DNA of 64,000 nucleotides from Cellvibrio japonicus Ueda107 (GTDB taxonomy: Bacteria; Pseudomonadota; Gammaproteobacteria; Pseudomonadales; Cellvibrionaceae), in the NCBI RefSeq assembly GCF_000019225.1, contig NC_010995.1, positions 3,604,501 to 3,668,500 on the forward strand, given 5' to 3'. The position numbers and the translations under genes were made by a program. The notes under the pieces are model-generated. The model was not told the origin of the DNA. It saw only the letters and a program-made list of their open reading frames with translations, and did not search any database. How positions within the stretch are numbered: position 1 is the stretch's first letter; each line of letters begins with the position of its first letter. This document shows positions 62,504 through 64,000 of the stretch, one piece after another.

Positions 62504-64000
62504 TCAGCCCAGCAATTCGCCCAGGTAGGGGACCAGGTCCGCAGCCAGCAGGCTGCGCTGGCCGTGCTCATCGGCAGCCAGATCGGCGGCACAGGCGTGG
62601 AGTACCGCCCCAAGGCGCGCGGCATCGCAAAAGGCAAGCCCCTGCGCCAGCAGGGCGCCGAGGATACCCGAGAGCACATCGCCCATACCGCCGGTGGCCA
62701 TGCCCGGATTGCCGTCTGTCACCAGCCCCACCGGACGCTCTGCACTGGCAACCAGGCTGCCGGCGCCCTTGAGGATAACGGCGGCCTCATAGCGGGTTTG
62801 CAACTCGGCTACCGCCGCAAAGCGATCGGCCTGTACCTCGGCAGTGGTCACTCCCAGCAGTCGTGCCGCTTCGGCGGGATGGGGGGTTAACAGCCAGCGC
62901 TGGCGCCCTTTGGGATTGCGCACCACACGCCCGGCCGCCAGGATATTGAGCGCATCGGCATCCAGCACCAGCGGCAGGCCGGTTTTTACCGCCTGCTGGA
63001 GCATTTGCTCCGACCAGGGGGAACGCCCCAGGCCAGGCCCGACCACCAGCACCGTCGGGCGCGCCAGCCAGGGCTCCAGCTCCTGGCCGGACACAACGCC
63101 GCAAGCCATGATTTCAGGGCGGCGCGCCAGGATGGCGGGAATATGCTCCGGGCGCGTGGCAATACTGACCAGGCCGGCACCGGAGCGGGCCGCCGCCTCA
63201 GCGGCCATAAGTGCGGCACCGCCATAGCCGGTATCACCGCCGATCACCATCACATGGCCGAAATCGCCTTTGTGGGCATCGGCAGCGCGGGGCGCCAACA
63301 GCGACTGCAACGCCGGCAGGCTCAAGCGCTCGGCAGCCGCCGGCACCTGCTCAAATACATCAGCGGGAAGATCAAGCTGATCCACCAGCACTTCGCCACA
63401 ATATGCCGGGCCGCGCCCGGTCAGCAGGCCGCGTTTGAGCCCGATAAAACTGAGCGTCAATCCCGCCCTGACTGCATCGCCCTGTACCGCGCCGGTGTCG
63501 GCATTGAGCCCGGAGGGAATGTCCAGCGCGAGTACCGGCAGGCCAGCACTATTAATCTGGGCAATGGCCGCCAGCATGTCCGGACGGGGCTCTCCGCGCA
63601 GGCCAATTCCCAGCAGTGCATCAACAATCATCCCTTGTTCAGGCTGGGTATCTGCCGCAAAACGGCGCATGGTAACCCCTTCCTGCAAGGCAAACTCATA
63701 AGCCTGGAGGGCTTCGCCTTTGAGATCGCCGGGAGCAACCAGTTGAATCACCTGCACCGGTAGGCGCCGCTGGGCCGCCAGGGCCGCCAGCACATAGCCA
63801 TCGCCGCCATTATTGCCGCCGCCGCAGTAAACGCTGATCAACCCGGGATTGGCAAAGCGCGCCAGCAACAGGTTGAACGCTGCACGACCGGCGCGCTTCA
63901 TCAACTGGATGGATGGGATACCGCTGGCAATCGCCGCCGCATCCAGGGCATAGGCCTGGGCAGCGGTATAAAGTCCGTGGCTGGGTGCAGAGTCGGGTGA
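62504..64000 (-). CDS. nnr: Bifunctional NAD(P)H-hydrate epimerase / ADP-dependent dehydratase, N-terminus cut by the window edge
   Basis: The frame is open to the right edge, giving 498 residues without the start codon. The N-terminal epimerase domain includes YTAAQAYALDAAAIASGIPS, then LMKRAGRAAFNLLLARF, YCGGGNNGGDGYV and DALLGIGLRGEPR. The C-terminal dehydratase domain includes KGDFGHVMVIGGDTGYGGAA, VVGPGLGRSPWSEQ, LDADALNILA, LTPHPAEAARLLG and GNPGMATGGMGDVLSG. The protein repairs NAD(P)H hydrates. A shorter start at 63904 would delete the first helices of the epimerase and is not credible. tsaE follows directly. Confidence 0.96.
   Translation of the reverse strand, partial: SPDSAPSHGLYTAAQAYALDAAAIASGIPSIQLMKRAGRAAFNLLLARFANPGLISVYCGGGNNGGDGYVLAALAAQRRLPVQVIQLVAPGDLKGEALQAYEFALQEGVTMRRFAADTQPEQGMIVDALLGIGLRGEPRPDMLAAIAQINSAGLPVLALDIPSGLNADTGAVQGDAVRAGLTLSFIGLKRGLLTGRGPAYCGEVLVDQLDLPADVFEQVPAAAERLSLPALQSLLAPRAADAHKGDFGHVMVIGGDTGYGGAALMAAEAAARSGAGLVSIATRPEHIPAILARRPEIMACGVVSGQELEPWLARPTVLVVGPGLGRSPWSEQMLQQAVKTGLPLVLDADALNILAAGRVVRNPKGRQRWLLTPHPAEAARLLGVTTAEVQADRFAAVAELQTRYEAAVILKGAGSLVASAERPVGLVTDGNPGMATGGMGDVLSGILGALLAQGLAFCDAARLGAVLHACAADLAADEHGQRSLLAADLVPYLGELLG

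Overview
The window looks like chromosome of a xylan-degrading gammaproteobacterium of the Cellvibrio type, very probably Cellvibrio japonicus. The strongest clue is a secreted GH10 xylanase lipoprotein with a serine-rich linker and a CBM15 module. Its two catalytic glutamates fall at E385 and E497, the positions I remember for C. japonicus Xyn10C. The species call rests on memory, not on a search.

Region 1 (about 1-26650, all on the minus strand) is a long operon for an extracellular contractile injection system (eCIS, the Afp/PVC/MAC family). In order of transcription it encodes: a small winged-helix-like protein, a DUF4255 (Afp16-like) protein, a protein with a carboxypeptidase-regulatory-like region, the sheath, a tube protein, a divergent second sheath, a second tube protein, an Afp7-like protein with a Gly/Ser-rich tail, a DUF5908 peptide, a gpD-like hub, a gpV-like spike, a protein with a C-terminal membrane segment, gp25, a gpJ/gp6-like protein, a beta-propeller/tail-I fusion, three proteins sharing one N-terminal module, an unknown protein in the Afp14 position, an Afp15-like AAA+ ATPase, and a gene cut by the left edge. 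No capsid, terminase, portal, integrase or lysis gene is present. A textbook sigma-54 promoter (26741-26756) lies in front of the operon. A divergent sigma-54 activator gene (27175-28662) with a receiver-like but apparently non-phosphorylatable N-terminus is its likely dedicated regulator.

Region 2 (about 28700-47900) is a xylan/xylose utilisation locus. On the minus strand are xylB-xylA. On the plus strand are a Nudix-type regulator (NrtR-like, degenerate Nudix box), an MFS sugar transporter, the GH10 xylanase, a two-domain GH43, a GH115 alpha-glucuronidase, a ManD-type mannonate dehydratase, a GH43 lipoprotein and a stand-alone ExoP_C-like secreted domain. A large, AT-richer TonB-dependent receptor gene follows on the minus strand. 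Together they form a plausible route: surface xylanase, debranching, uptake, then xylose to xylulose-5-phosphate and the glucuronate side chain toward 2-keto-3-deoxygluconate. A palindromic operator overlaps the -10 box in front of xylB.

Region 3 (about 48100-64000, minus strand) is the conserved gammaproteobacterial housekeeping cluster: nnr (cut by the right edge), tsaE, amiB, mutL, miaA, hfq, hflX, hflK, hflC, a DUF2065 gene, hisZ and purA. It is interrupted between tsaE and amiB by a gene for a periplasmic-sensor EAL protein with a degenerate GGDEF and by a small ORF of unknown function.

I saw no tRNA, rRNA, CRISPR array, insertion sequence or integrase gene.
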